Made by a program: the position numbers and the translations under genes. From assembly GCF_017876535.1 (NCBI RefSeq), contig NZ_JAGIOF010000001.1:248001-312000 (forward strand): a stretch of 64,000 nt of DNA, written 5' to 3'. This DNA is from Paeniglutamicibacter kerguelensis (GTDB lineage Bacteria; Actinomycetota; Actinomycetes; Actinomycetales; Micrococcaceae). Under the pieces are notes generated by a model that searched no databases, had not been told where the DNA came from, and worked only from the letters and a program-made list of their open reading frames with translations. Shown one piece after another: positions 52,110 through 60,269 of the stretch. Every line of letters begins with the position of its first letter. Position 1 is the first letter of the stretch.

Positions 52110-52951
52110 TGGAAGAGCACAAGAACGAGCTGACCGGCAGCTTTGCCCTAAACGCACTTGGCGATTCGGAGCGCGACGAAGTACTTCAGCAGGCAGAGGC
52201 ATCCGAAGCCGTCCGCGACGAAATCGATGCCCTGCAGGAAACCGCTGCACTCCTTGGGCTCTCTGCTGAACCCGTGGAACCTCCGGCCAGGGTCAAGGCA
52301 AACATCATGGCCGCCATCCGCAACACCCCTCAGCTTCCGCCCGTTCAAACGGAAGCGGGAGAGCCGGCCGAGCCTGTCGCGGAAACGCCGCCCGCCGAAC
52401 CGGCTGCCGAAGGTGCACCGGGGAACCCCCCATCCCAAAGCCACGAGCCAACGGCAACGGCACCCGCAGCGGGCAAAACGAGCCAGCGAATGTTCGCGTT
52501 GGCGGCCGGTGTCCTGTTGATCGCCTCCGGTGTCCTGACAGGGGTGGTGGTGAACCAAAATGCGCAGCAGGAACGGCTCGAGCAGCAGCTTTCCGCCTTG
52601 AACGACAAGCAGGCCGAATTGACCAAGATCCTGACGGCCACTGACGTGAAGTCCAAGACCCAGCGGATGGATGACGGAGCCCGGGTTACCCTGGCGTACT
52701 CGGCCGCCGAAGGGATGATGGCGGTGACCACGGAGGGCCTGCCGACGTTGCCCAGCGACAAGGGATATGAACTGTGGCTGATCTCGGATACCGGAGCGGT
52801 ATCCGCGGGCATGGTCGATGGAACGAATACCGACGGAATGGTCATGGTTTCCGGCCCGATGGAGGGTGTCACGCACTTCGGCATCACCGTGGAACCTGCC
52901 ACCGGCTCACCGGCTCCAACGACCGAACCGATCATGGTCCAAGCTCTCTGA
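52106..52951 (+). CDS. rskA: Anti-sigma-K factor RskA
   Basis: A 281-residue single-pass membrane protein. The cytoplasmic N-terminus (TGSFALNALGDSERDEV) is the RskA sigma-binding region, without a zinc-finger motif. A long Pro/Ala/Glu-rich linker, one membrane helix at about 133-152, a short coiled coil, and an extracellular beta domain (VTLAYSAAEGMMAVTTEGLP, KGYELWLISDTGAV) follow. It holds SigK inactive until regulated proteolysis; the redox or envelope signal is unknown here. GTG 52106 or ATG 52109 overlaps the sigK stop. Confidence 0.92.
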   Translation: MMEEHKNELTGSFALNALGDSERDEVLQQAEASEAVRDEIDALQETAALLGLSAEPVEPPARVKANIMAAIRNTPQLPPVQTEAGEPAEPVAETPPAEPAAEGAPGNPPSQSHEPTATAPAAGKTSQRMFALAAGVLLIASGVLTGVVVNQNAQQERLEQQLSALNDKQAELTKILTATDVKSKTQRMDDGARVTLAYSAAEGMMAVTTEGLPTLPSDKGYELWLISDTGAVSAGMVDGTNTDGMVMVSGPMEGVTHFGITVEPATGSPAPTTEPIMVQAL

Positions 52952-52980
52952 GTTCCGGCACAGAATTTGTGGCCGCCTAC

Positions 52981-53008
52981 CAATCCGGTGGTGGTAGCGT
53001 TCCGAATA
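52981..53008 (+). promoter_or_regulatory. SigK-type promoter of the molybdoenzyme gene
   Basis: CAATCC (52981-52986), 16-nt spacer, CGAATA (53003-53008). The -10 matches the SigK consensus exactly, and the -35 and spacing equal those of the promoter at 50541. Confidence 0.75.
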
Positions 53009-53075
53009 CGAAGTGATTGGTGCTCCCTGGATATGCCGGTGGAGACAAAACACAACGTACGGGGCAGGTGCACTC

Positions 53076-54641
53076 ATGAATGAGAGAACGGCAAGCAGAC
53101 TGCGTGACCTGGGAGCCTTCGGGCTCGCGGGTTTCGCGTCGGCGGCGGTGCTTTTTTCGGTGGCTCAGTTGGCTTCGGCCTTCTTCGCCACCTCTTCGGC
53201 ACCGCTGGTGGCGATGGGGGCGGTCTTCATTGACCTGACTCCGCCGTGGCTCAAGGACTTCGCCATCGCCACCTTTGGCACCAACGACAAATTGGCGCTT
53301 TTCGTTTCGATGGGCGTGATCGCCGCTGTCGCGTCCGTGATCGTTGGGTTGATTGCCAAGCGCAGTTTCGCCATCGCATCGGGATGCATCGTGGTTCTGG
53401 CGATGGCCATCGGCGGCGCAGTGCTTTCCCGCCCGGACACCGGTCTGGCCGACCTGACTCCGATCATCCTGGGAACCGTGGCTTCGCTGATCGTGCTGCG
53501 CTGGTTGACGCGATTGGCAGCCGCGGCCTGGGCCCACCGCCCGGACGGCGACTCGGGAGCCGTGTCCGGCGCCTCGCGCAGGAACTTCCTGCTCGGAACC
53601 GCACTTGCCTTGGTCGGTTCGGCGGTTGCCGCGGGGATCGGAAAGTCCTTGGCCACGGCCAGAAACGTGGCCGATGCCGCGCGCGCGGCGCTGGGCTTGC
53701 CCCCTGCCAAGGTGCTGGCGAAGCCCCTGCCGGGAGGTGTGCAGATCGATCTGGCCGGCATGCCGCCATTCGTGACGCCGAACAAGGATTTCTACCGCAT
53801 CGATACGGCGCTGTCGGTTCCCCGCCTCAACCCGGCCGACTGGTCCCTGCGTGTCCACGGGATGGTCGAGCACGAATTCACGCTCAGCTTTGAGGAACTG
53901 CTCAAGGAAGACCTGGTCGAAAGCTACCTCACACTGACCTGCGTATCGAACCCGGTGGGCGGACCGCTGATCGGCAACGCCAAGTGGTTGGGGTATCCGC
54001 TTCGGTTGATTTTGGAGCGGGCCGTCCCCAAGGCCGGTGCCGACATGGTGCTTTCAACCTCAATCGACGGGTTCAGCGCGTCCACGCCGCTGGAGGTGCT
54101 CACCGACGCCCGGATGGCCCTGCTGGCGATCGGCATGAATGACGAGCCACTACCCCTGGAGCACGGGTTCCCTGTCCGCATGGTCGTCCCGGGCCTCTAC
54201 GGATACGTTTCGGCCACCAAATGGGTCGTCGATCTCGAAGTGACACGGTTCCAAGACAAGGTCGCCTACTGGACCACTCGCGGATGGTCGGATCATGGCC
54301 CCATCAAGTTGTCTTCGCGGGTGGACGTTCCGCGTTCCTTTGCCAAGGTCCCGGCGGGCAATGTGGTCATGGGCGGAACAGCCTGGGCCCAGACCCGCGG
54401 GATTTCCGGGGTGCAGGTCCAGATCGACGACGGCGCGTGGGTTGACGCCGAGCTGGGTGCCGAGGCATCCCTTGATACCTGGCGGCAGTGGCGCTACGTC
54501 TGGGACGGCGGGACCTCGGGAAACCACACTGTCAGCGTTCGGGCGATCGACGGCCATGGCGTGGTGCAAAGCAGTGAGAAGGCCAATCCGGCACCCAACG
54601 GCGCCAGCGGGTGGCAACGGATCCAATTCTCCGTGCAGTAG
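53076..54641 (+). CDS. Membrane-bound molybdopterin oxidoreductase, sulfite oxidase type
   Basis: A 521-residue protein. The first about 150 residues contain about four membrane helices. A second hydrophobic stretch after SRRNFLLG (about 167) looks like an embedded Tat-like motif. The rest is a sulfite-oxidase-fold molybdenum domain (VTPNKDFYRIDTALSVPRL, DWSLRVHGMVEH, the Mo-ligand Cys near 289 in LTCVSNPVGG, PVRMVVPGLYGYVSATKWV) with a C-terminal dimerisation domain. It probably oxidises or reduces a small sulfur or oxygen compound, perhaps repairing methionine sulfoxide as MsrP does. ATG 53076. A SigK-type promoter lies upstream. Confidence 0.9.
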   Translation: MNERTASRLRDLGAFGLAGFASAAVLFSVAQLASAFFATSSAPLVAMGAVFIDLTPPWLKDFAIATFGTNDKLALFVSMGVIAAVASVIVGLIAKRSFAIASGCIVVLAMAIGGAVLSRPDTGLADLTPIILGTVASLIVLRWLTRLAAAAWAHRPDGDSGAVSGASRRNFLLGTALALVGSAVAAGIGKSLATARNVADAARAALGLPPAKVLAKPLPGGVQIDLAGMPPFVTPNKDFYRIDTALSVPRLNPADWSLRVHGMVEHEFTLSFEELLKEDLVESYLTLTCVSNPVGGPLIGNAKWLGYPLRLILERAVPKAGADMVLSTSIDGFSASTPLEVLTDARMALLAIGMNDEPLPLEHGFPVRMVVPGLYGYVSATKWVVDLEVTRFQDKVAYWTTRGWSDHGPIKLSSRVDVPRSFAKVPAGNVVMGGTAWAQTRGISGVQVQIDDGAWVDAELGAEASLDTWRQWRYVWDGGTSGNHTVSVRAIDGHGVVQSSEKANPAPNGASGWQRIQFSVQ

Positions 54642-54664
54642 CAACCAGCCCGGGGCGGGGTCGC

Positions 54665-55111
54665 TCAGGTGTACATCAACGAGCCGGGCGTGGTCAGCCG
54701 TTCACCCGTTTCCAGCCAGGTTTTCATGCCGGAGAGGATCATCGGCCAGCCGCCGTATAGCTCACCGTGTGCGCCTGCCTTCAACCGATCGTGGGTCACA
54801 GTCAGCAGGCACGTGTCCTCGAACTGGGTGATTTCGTAGGAGATGCGGCTTTCGCCCTCGGCCTGCACGGCCTCGCTCCACAGCGCAGTCATCGTCACGA
54901 CCAACTTTTGGTTTGGCTCGGCTTCAACAACGGTGCCCTCGCCCAGCGGTCCCGCCGCGTTGGGGTTGGTCGTGGTGAATGCGGAACCCGGCACCCAGTC
55001 GGTGATGTAGGAATTTCCGAAGTAGTAGATGGAGGTTTGCTCCGGATCGGTCATGGCCGCCCAGAGCTTCTCGGGCGTGGTCTTGATGTAGTACTCATAG
55101 ATTTTTTCCAT
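54665..55111 (-). CDS. SRPBCC (AHSA1-type) protein
   Basis: A 148-residue START-like protein: EKIYEYYIKTTPEKLWAAMT, NSYITDWVPGSAF and ISYEITQFEDTCLLTVTHD, ending in GWPMILSGMKTWLETGE, as in AHSA1-type lipid or ligand binders. ATG 55111 sits directly on a GGAG; an upstream in-frame TTG at 55117 is also possible. It is convergent to the molybdoenzyme gene. Ligand unknown. Confidence 0.88.
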   Translation of the reverse strand: MEKIYEYYIKTTPEKLWAAMTDPEQTSIYYFGNSYITDWVPGSAFTTTNPNAAGPLGEGTVVEAEPNQKLVVTMTALWSEAVQAEGESRISYEITQFEDTCLLTVTHDRLKAGAHGELYGGWPMILSGMKTWLETGERLTTPGSLMYT

Positions 55112-55326
55112 CTCCAAAGGCTAAACCCGGATTGTGCCCATACGCCCAAATTGGGCAACAATTCTTTGCGAACGGGAGGTTTCGTCGTCTTACCAAGAAC
55201 GCATTCGGCCTGTGGATTCGATGAAAGCGTGGGCGGCAACCGGGTTCGCGGCGGTACTTGATGCGGCCCCCATGCGGTGCATGCCGCTATCACTGCCAGC
55301 GCCAGCAATCCTTTGGGGTGAACGCC

Positions 55327-55509
55327 GTGCCACAAGAGCGGAACAACGGTAGATTGGCACCCGCACCTGGCTACGTGCCGTTGGCGATTCGGCGTTGGAA
55401 AGATGCTGCAGGATCCGCCGTGCCCGTGACCCGTGTCGACCTCGGATTCGCCAAGGTACATGTGGGCCGTGGTGGCGAACTGACGATAGCCGTTGCGGTG
55501 CCCGAGTAG
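55327..55509 (+). CDS. Possible small protein or fragment
   Basis: About 60 residues, VPQERNNGRLAPAPGYVPLA through VTRVDLGFAKVHVGRGG to TIAVAVPE. The last part resembles the edge of a beta-sandwich domain. The frame has normal codon bias but a weak start, so it could be the tail of a lost gene. I would not rely on it. Confidence 0.25.
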   Translation: MPQERNNGRLAPAPGYVPLAIRRWKDAAGSAVPVTRVDLGFAKVHVGRGGELTIAVAVPE

Positions 55510-55873
55510 TTCATACTGCTTTGGGCGCAACAGGTCTAAGCTTAAAATACGCCTCCGGAGAATCCGGCGGATACCCAAGAAATTGAAGTCAACATGGCAC
55601 GAAACGGCAACGAATCTTCTCGTTGGTCATATTGAAGTGACAGCATCTCGAGTAGGCTCCCATCCCCATGAACGCAGGGCGGGAGCCCCCGATCCCGTTG
55701 TCCGCGCCGAATCCATGAGCGCAACCTCGGATTCGGCAGTACAACTCCGACGAAATCGGCCCCAAGTATTTTTCCAGCCAAAAAGTACGGGGCACGACAT
55801 CGCATCCCAAAAATCTTGAGCCCAAAATTTCGGGGCACCTGTTGCACCAACGGGTGAAACCAAGGAGCACACC

Positions 55874-56050
55874 ATGAACGAGACCAAGGGTCCTCGGTCC
55901 AATGAAGCCGAAGCGGACGTCGCAAGTGAATCGGCAGGAAAACCCAAGTCCGCAGCGCGCAACGTGGATGACTTGCCGGATGGATCGGGCAACGATTCAA
56001 TCAAACATCGCCACGGGGACTCGGAAGAGGACCGGTACGATGCCGGGTGA
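55874..56050 (+). CDS. Small acidic hydrophilic protein (58 residues)
   Basis: MNETKGPRSNEAEADVASE and so on to HGDSEEDRYDAG: a charged protein with no hydrophobic core, probably disordered. AAGGAG lies 6 nt before ATG 55874. I recall no named family. It is monocistronic. Confidence 0.6.
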   Translation: MNETKGPRSNEAEADVASESAGKPKSAARNVDDLPDGSGNDSIKHRHGDSEEDRYDAG

Positions 56051-56461
56051 TCAACGGACTGTCATGTGACTCTGAGGGACGGGCCGCAGTTCCGTGGTTC
56101 TGTCGACGCACCATGTGCCAACCGGATGGACTTCGCGAGTTGTAACTGCTGCGAAACCTGGCCAGCTCGTAGCGTGCGCCGCTGCAATAAAATACCCCTA
56201 GCAAGCCCCGGGGGATAGGCGTAGCGTCGGAGATGGTTGGCCAGCAAAATGCCGGGCCAGCGAACCTCAAATATGAAATCTGGTGTCAACGAACAACTTC
56301 CGGGTGAGCGCTGGTGCGGAAGCAACCGAGCGGCGGCTTCACCGAGCAGCGGCTGATTGAACCCACGAATTCTCGTGACATTTCCGCTACGCATCGGGGA
56401 ATCGCAATCGACTCCGACTCAGCGTCGTGGCGCGGATTATTGTGGTTATCGGAGGCAACTC
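56051..56461. other. Gene-free interval
   Basis: No gene, strong hairpin or repeat is evident. The last 15 bases hold the ribosome site of the Cys-rich protein gene. Confidence 0.5.
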
Positions 56462-56698
56462 ATGGGAATTTGCGACGTTTGCGGAAATGAATACGACAAG
56501 ACGTTCATCATCACCCGTGGAACACAACAGCATGTGTTCGATTCATTCGAATGCGCAATTCACCTCATGGCGCCACGGTGCGCACGTTGCGGATGCGCCA
56601 TCATTGGCCATGGGACCCAGTCGGCCGCGGGCCAATTCTGTTGCGCATCGTGTGCGCGGCAGGCCGGAGAATTCAGACTAGTGGACAGAAAGGAATGA
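56462..56698 (+). CDS. Small Cys-rich metal-binding protein
   Basis: A 78-residue protein: MGICDVCGNEYDKTFIITRG, DSFECAIHLMAPRCARCGCAI, then GQFCCASCARQAG. Three CxxC or CxC knuckles and His residues indicate one or more zinc sites in a treble-clef or metallothionein-like fold; similar proteins are common in actinobacteria and some are annotated as metallothionein. GGAGGC precedes ATG 56462. A small membrane protein gene follows after 6 nt, so they probably form one transcript. Confidence 0.82.
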   Translation: MGICDVCGNEYDKTFIITRGTQQHVFDSFECAIHLMAPRCARCGCAIIGHGTQSAAGQFCCASCARQAGEFRLVDRKE

Positions 56699-56704
56699 TC
56701 TGTC

Positions 56705-56992
56705 ATGACACAAAATCCTCAAATCCCGGAACCCCGGGAAGAACCAACGCCTGAGCTGCGGGTGCCGCCCAAGCATCGCTCCAATGGATTGCTCATTGGA
56801 GGATCCTTCGTGGCTGCCCTCTTCCTGATCTTTATCATCACCAGCAACTCCACAATGGACGGGGCGATCAATCCGCTGTGGATCGGCTTCATTGTCGGAA
56901 TCCTGGTTGCCGGACTCGGTGTTTTCCGCATCATACGCGGACCCTCGGCCTTCGGGCTCGGGGATGTCGAGCACAAGCACCCAGAGCCATAG
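56705..56992 (+). CDS. Small membrane protein, two helices
   Basis: A 95-residue protein with a Pro/Glu-rich N-terminus (MTQNPQIPEPREEPTPEL), two membrane helices (about 27-47 and 56-76) and a short tail (GLGDVEHKHPEP). AAAGGA precedes ATG 56705. No family recognised. Probably co-transcribed with the Cys-rich protein gene. Confidence 0.75.
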   Translation: MTQNPQIPEPREEPTPELRVPPKHRSNGLLIGGSFVAALFLIFIITSNSTMDGAINPLWIGFIVGILVAGLGVFRIIRGPSAFGLGDVEHKHPEP

Positions 56993-57010
56993 CTGGCGGC
57001 AGGAAAAGAT

Positions 57011-57045
57011 CGGGGTCGCTTCCTCAAAACGAGGAGGCGGCCCCG
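57011..57045 (+). terminator. Terminator hairpin
   Basis: CGGGGTCGCTTCCTC (57011-57025) pairs with GAGGAGGCGGCCCCG (57031-57045) with two G-T wobbles and an AAAAC loop. It ends the two-gene transcript upstream. Confidence 0.75.
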
Positions 57046-57150
57046 AGGTCGTTCAAGCTGTGAAAAGTGCTTGTTCCAAAGTGTCACAGCGATGGTGCAG
57101 GAAGTGCGCAGAATAGGCTGTGGGGAGTATCGAGAAAAGGAAACCCCCAC

Positions 57151-57816
57151 ATGAGACGCACTTTGGCCTACCTTCTGCGCGTTGGTGGAAGCATTGCGAT
57201 CGTTGCCGCCATAGTGGCGCAGCTGCAGCATACAATCCGAAACGAAATGTCCGGCAAGGGCGAGGTGAGTTTCGTCGTACAGAACTTCTTTTCGTTCTTC
57301 ACGATTGAAGCCAATGTCTTAGCCGCCGCGGCCCTTTTTGTGGGTATCTTTACGCTTTCTTCCCGCGGCGCGGAAGCCCGCGGACTGACGATGTTCCGTG
57401 CCGCGGCCACCACCTATATGGCCACCACCGGCATCGTGTACAACTTGCTCTTGCGCGGAGTCGAACTGCCGCAGGGCACCACGGTGGGTTGGTCCAATGA
57501 AATTCTGCATGTCGTTGCGCCGGTCATCATGGTGCTTGATTGGCTCATTGCCCCGGGCAAGCGTCCGCTGAATTCCAAGACGCTGTGGGGCATTGTGACC
57601 TTTCCGATTCTCTGGGCAGGCTACACCTTGGTCCGGGGGGCGTTGGTGCTTGACCCCCGGACCGGGGATCCTTGGTACCCCTACCCCTTCTTGAACCCTC
57701 ATACGAGCCCAAACGGGTACTGGTCGGTTGCCTTCTACGTAGTTCTTATCGGTGTGCTCATTGGCGTGGTGGGGGCGGGCATCTTGCGCCTGACCCGGGT
57801 GAAGCGCCGGGCCTAG
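57151..57816 (+). CDS. Pr6Pr-family membrane protein
   Basis: A 221-residue protein with six membrane helices: FVVQNFFSFFTIEANVLAA, TGIVYNLLLRGVELPQG, WSNEILHVVAPVIMVLDWLI and YTLVRGALV with WYPYPFLNP match the FAR-17a/Pr6Pr family. Eukaryotic relatives hydrolyse fatty-acid esters, but the bacterial ones are uncharacterised. The conserved His in NEILHVVAP and a Thr or Asn near helix 2 could be catalytic. ATG 57151; GGAAA upstream. Confidence 0.85.
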   Translation: MRRTLAYLLRVGGSIAIVAAIVAQLQHTIRNEMSGKGEVSFVVQNFFSFFTIEANVLAAAALFVGIFTLSSRGAEARGLTMFRAAATTYMATTGIVYNLLLRGVELPQGTTVGWSNEILHVVAPVIMVLDWLIAPGKRPLNSKTLWGIVTFPILWAGYTLVRGALVLDPRTGDPWYPYPFLNPHTSPNGYWSVAFYVVLIGVLIGVVGAGILRLTRVKRRA

Positions 57817-57892
57817 TTGCGTGCTACCGTCCATATTCGGATACCCTTAGGGGTATTCAGGCAATGGGCCTGGGGGATGGGATGGCGAAGCT

Positions 57893-58105
57893 TTGGTTCG
57901 TGAGCGTGTGATCTGGGTATCGGTTGCCTTGGTGCTGGCGTCGATGGCAGCTTCCCTTTGGGAGCAGGCGATGGTCGCCGCGCTTGGCGCCGGGATTCTC
58001 TCGCTCTATGCGCTGGTTGCTGCGATCCGCGGGCGCTGCCTCGGAGGCGTCTGTGCGATGCCCGCGGGGTTCGCGGAGGGTGGCGATTGTCCGGCGGAGG
58101 ATTAG
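57893..58105 (+). CDS. Possible small membrane protein
   Basis: About 70 residues with two hydrophobic segments (VIWVSVALVLASMAASL; MVAALGAGILSLYALVAAI) and a Cys pair in GRCLGGVCAMPAG. TTG 57893 or GTG 57908 could start it; neither has a clear ribosome site. Codon bias is normal, so I list it with reserve. Confidence 0.45.
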   Translation: MVRERVIWVSVALVLASMAASLWEQAMVAALGAGILSLYALVAAIRGRCLGGVCAMPAGFAEGGDCPAED

Positions 58106-58200
58106 GGCTTGGAGCTGTATGCGATGGGCGGGAATGAATGGCGCCCCCCTTGCGTTTTATATGCAAACGCATTCAATCCTCGAGAGGAATTTCCCAGATC

Positions 58201-58878
58201 ATGAACCAGTCAATTGTTGTCGTTTCCGGCGGCCTCGGTACCCCGTCAACCTCGGGCTTGCTCGGGCGGCAACTTGCCGAATCGGCTGCCAGTGAGCTGG
58301 CATCCATGGGTTTCCAGGCCGAAGTCACCGTCCTCGAGCTCCGCGACTACGCCACCGACATCACCAACAACCTACTCACGGGCTACGCCCCGCCGCGACT
58401 CCAAGAAGCGATTGATTCTGTCGTTACGGCCGGTGCACTTGTCATGGTTTCTCCCGTTTTCACGGCCTCGGTCTCGGGACTGTTCAAGTCCTTCATTGAC
58501 GTGCTCGACCCGAAGTCGCTGGAGGAAAAGCCTGTCATCCTGGCTGCCACAGGCGGAAGCCCCCGCCACAATTTGGTCATCGACTATGCCATGCGGCCCA
58601 TCTTCAGCTACCTGCGCGCCAAAATCATGCCCACCAGCGTTTTTGCCTCGCCGGAAGACTGGGGCGCGGACCAGGGGCCTGGTGCCTTGGCCGATCGTGA
58701 ACGGCTTGCCGGGCGCGAACTGGCGTTGGCAATGACCCATGGAGGTGGGTTGCCCGTGGTTCAGGATTTGGGCGACACCCGCTCGATTGCCCCAAACGTC
58801 AGCGACACGGCGAACCCCCGAGACGCCATGAGCTCGTTGCCGTTTGAACAGCTGCTGGCAAACATCCAAGCCACCTAA
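58201..58878 (+). CDS. NADPH-dependent FMN reductase
   Basis: A 225-residue flavodoxin-fold protein: VVVSGGLGTPSTSGLLGRQL binds the FMN phosphate, VMVSPVFTASVSGLFKSFID and LAATGGSPRHNLVIDYAMRP complete the site. It resembles the CE1759-type reductase that supplies reduced FMN to a luciferase-like monooxygenase; no such partner is next to it here. ATG 58201; GAGAGGAA upstream. Confidence 0.9.
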   Translation: MNQSIVVVSGGLGTPSTSGLLGRQLAESAASELASMGFQAEVTVLELRDYATDITNNLLTGYAPPRLQEAIDSVVTAGALVMVSPVFTASVSGLFKSFIDVLDPKSLEEKPVILAATGGSPRHNLVIDYAMRPIFSYLRAKIMPTSVFASPEDWGADQGPGALADRERLAGRELALAMTHGGGLPVVQDLGDTRSIAPNVSDTANPRDAMSSLPFEQLLANIQAT

Positions 58879-58918
58879 CCGATCACCGCGTCGCATCTGG
58901 ACGAGCACCAGAGCCGGC

Positions 58919-59617
58919 TTACGCTGGACGGGGAGGCTCGGCCGTTGGACCACGGCGGTATCGAGGCCATGGCCCGGGCTGCAGTGGCAACTTCCTGATG
59001 GCCGCGCACACCAACAGCACCCAGCCGAGCACCCCGGCGAGGCAGACCCGCTCGGCGAGCCCCAGCAGATCCGGCCCAATCGCGGCGGTTAATCCCAGCG
59101 ACGCGAGCCCGACGGCAGTAATGGCCGCGAGAGTGAATGCCGCCGGGTAGGCCGTTGCCAGCTCCGTGCTGGAACGCATCCATCGGGTCAGCGTGAGAAT
59201 GCCGGCCAGCGCGGCCAGGAATCCCAAGCCGGCCACGTAGAGATGCACGATGCCCACCATCGTCGCTGCCGGTATGCCGGGACCTTCAGCAACATCGGTC
59301 GGGAAAAATGCCAGGATCGCCGAGCACAGGCCCCCGGCGGCCATCAGGACCGCTCCGGTCCGCCGGAGCCCGGTGACCGGACCGACCCGGTTGATGGCGG
59401 CGATGGCACACAGGGTGGTGACGGCCCGGCCGAGAAAGTTCAGGTTCATGATCCACCCGAACGGGCCTACTGCCAGGTTGCTTTCAGCGTCGCTGACCAC
59501 GCTGTAATGTGGTGGCAGGAATTGGAGCACGACGTCGACAAGGACGTAGATGGCGACACCGGCCATGGCTGCGGTGGCAAACCGTCGTCGGGCATTGTCC
59601 GGGGTCTGCGGCATCAT
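58919..59617 (-). CDS. DUF998 membrane protein
   Basis: A 232-residue protein with six membrane helices. AIYVLVDVVLQFLPPHYSVV, SDAESNLAVGPFGWIMNLNF and AILAFFPTDVAEGP are the conserved features of DUF998. Function unknown. ATG 59617. Confidence 0.88.
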   Translation of the reverse strand: MMPQTPDNARRRFATAAMAGVAIYVLVDVVLQFLPPHYSVVSDAESNLAVGPFGWIMNLNFLGRAVTTLCAIAAINRVGPVTGLRRTGAVLMAAGGLCSAILAFFPTDVAEGPGIPAATMVGIVHLYVAGLGFLAALAGILTLTRWMRSSTELATAYPAAFTLAAITAVGLASLGLTAAIGPDLLGLAERVCLAGVLGWVLLVCAAIRKLPLQPGPWPRYRRGPTAEPPRPA

Positions 59618-59764
59618 GGCTTTAGCTTTCCATATCGGCGTCCCGTCCGGCGCGCGGCGCCGATACTGGACGCCTCACAATTAGTTGATTGCACATCAAC
59701 GATGACTCGGATGCGATGACTGAAACCTCAGCCATCATTGCGAAGGCAGGCATATCCTCGGTTC

Positions 59765-60240
59765 AAGAACCGCTTCCGTATAGGCCTGCAGATTTACAAC
59801 AGCCGTCATGACGGTTTGGTGGGTTTGCGGACTTAGTTCGATTCGCCATGAAAATCGTGGCGGGGATGGGCAGAGCTGCCATTTTGGGGCCGGCGATCCT
59901 TGTATCGGTGGGGAAGACGTTGCGTCGAGTTCGAATTTCCAGGCGCATATCCGGTACCGATGGCCCCCGTCCGCACAGATCAGCAGCCTCTGCGCCCTTG
60001 GTAAGCGGTTTTGCCGAACCGGGGAAGCCAGCGGACGATGGTCTCCGCGGGAACGCGGCGGTTTCGTAATCAGTGACGACCACGGCCAAGCCCTTGTTGG
60101 GTCGCGATGTTGTGCACGCCGTGGGGGTGGCAATGCCGGACTCAGGGCCACGGCCTCGATCCCGCCACGGCCCAGCGACCGCGCCCAAACTCTGGCAACT
60201 ATGCCCCGAACTTCGCCCACAACGGCAAAGCCCCAAGCCT
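59765..60240 (-). pseudogene. Degraded ISAzo13-family transposase
   Basis: Broken pieces of an ISAzo13-type transposase occur in two minus-strand frames: GIATPTACTTS and NKGLAVVVTDYETAAF (compare the family's ...DHDTAAFAV), then LPRAQRLLICADGGHRYRIC with AWKFELDA (compare LLITADGGGSNGYRxRAWK), then FSWRIELSPQTHQTVMTAVV. The DDE-type acidic residues of the real enzyme are partly lost and no frame is continuous. It shows that an insertion sequence once sat here. Terminal repeats are not recognisable. The stretch 59618-59764 is otherwise empty. Confidence 0.6.
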
Positions 60241-60269
60241 GACACCGTGGGTTACTGACTAACGTGCCT

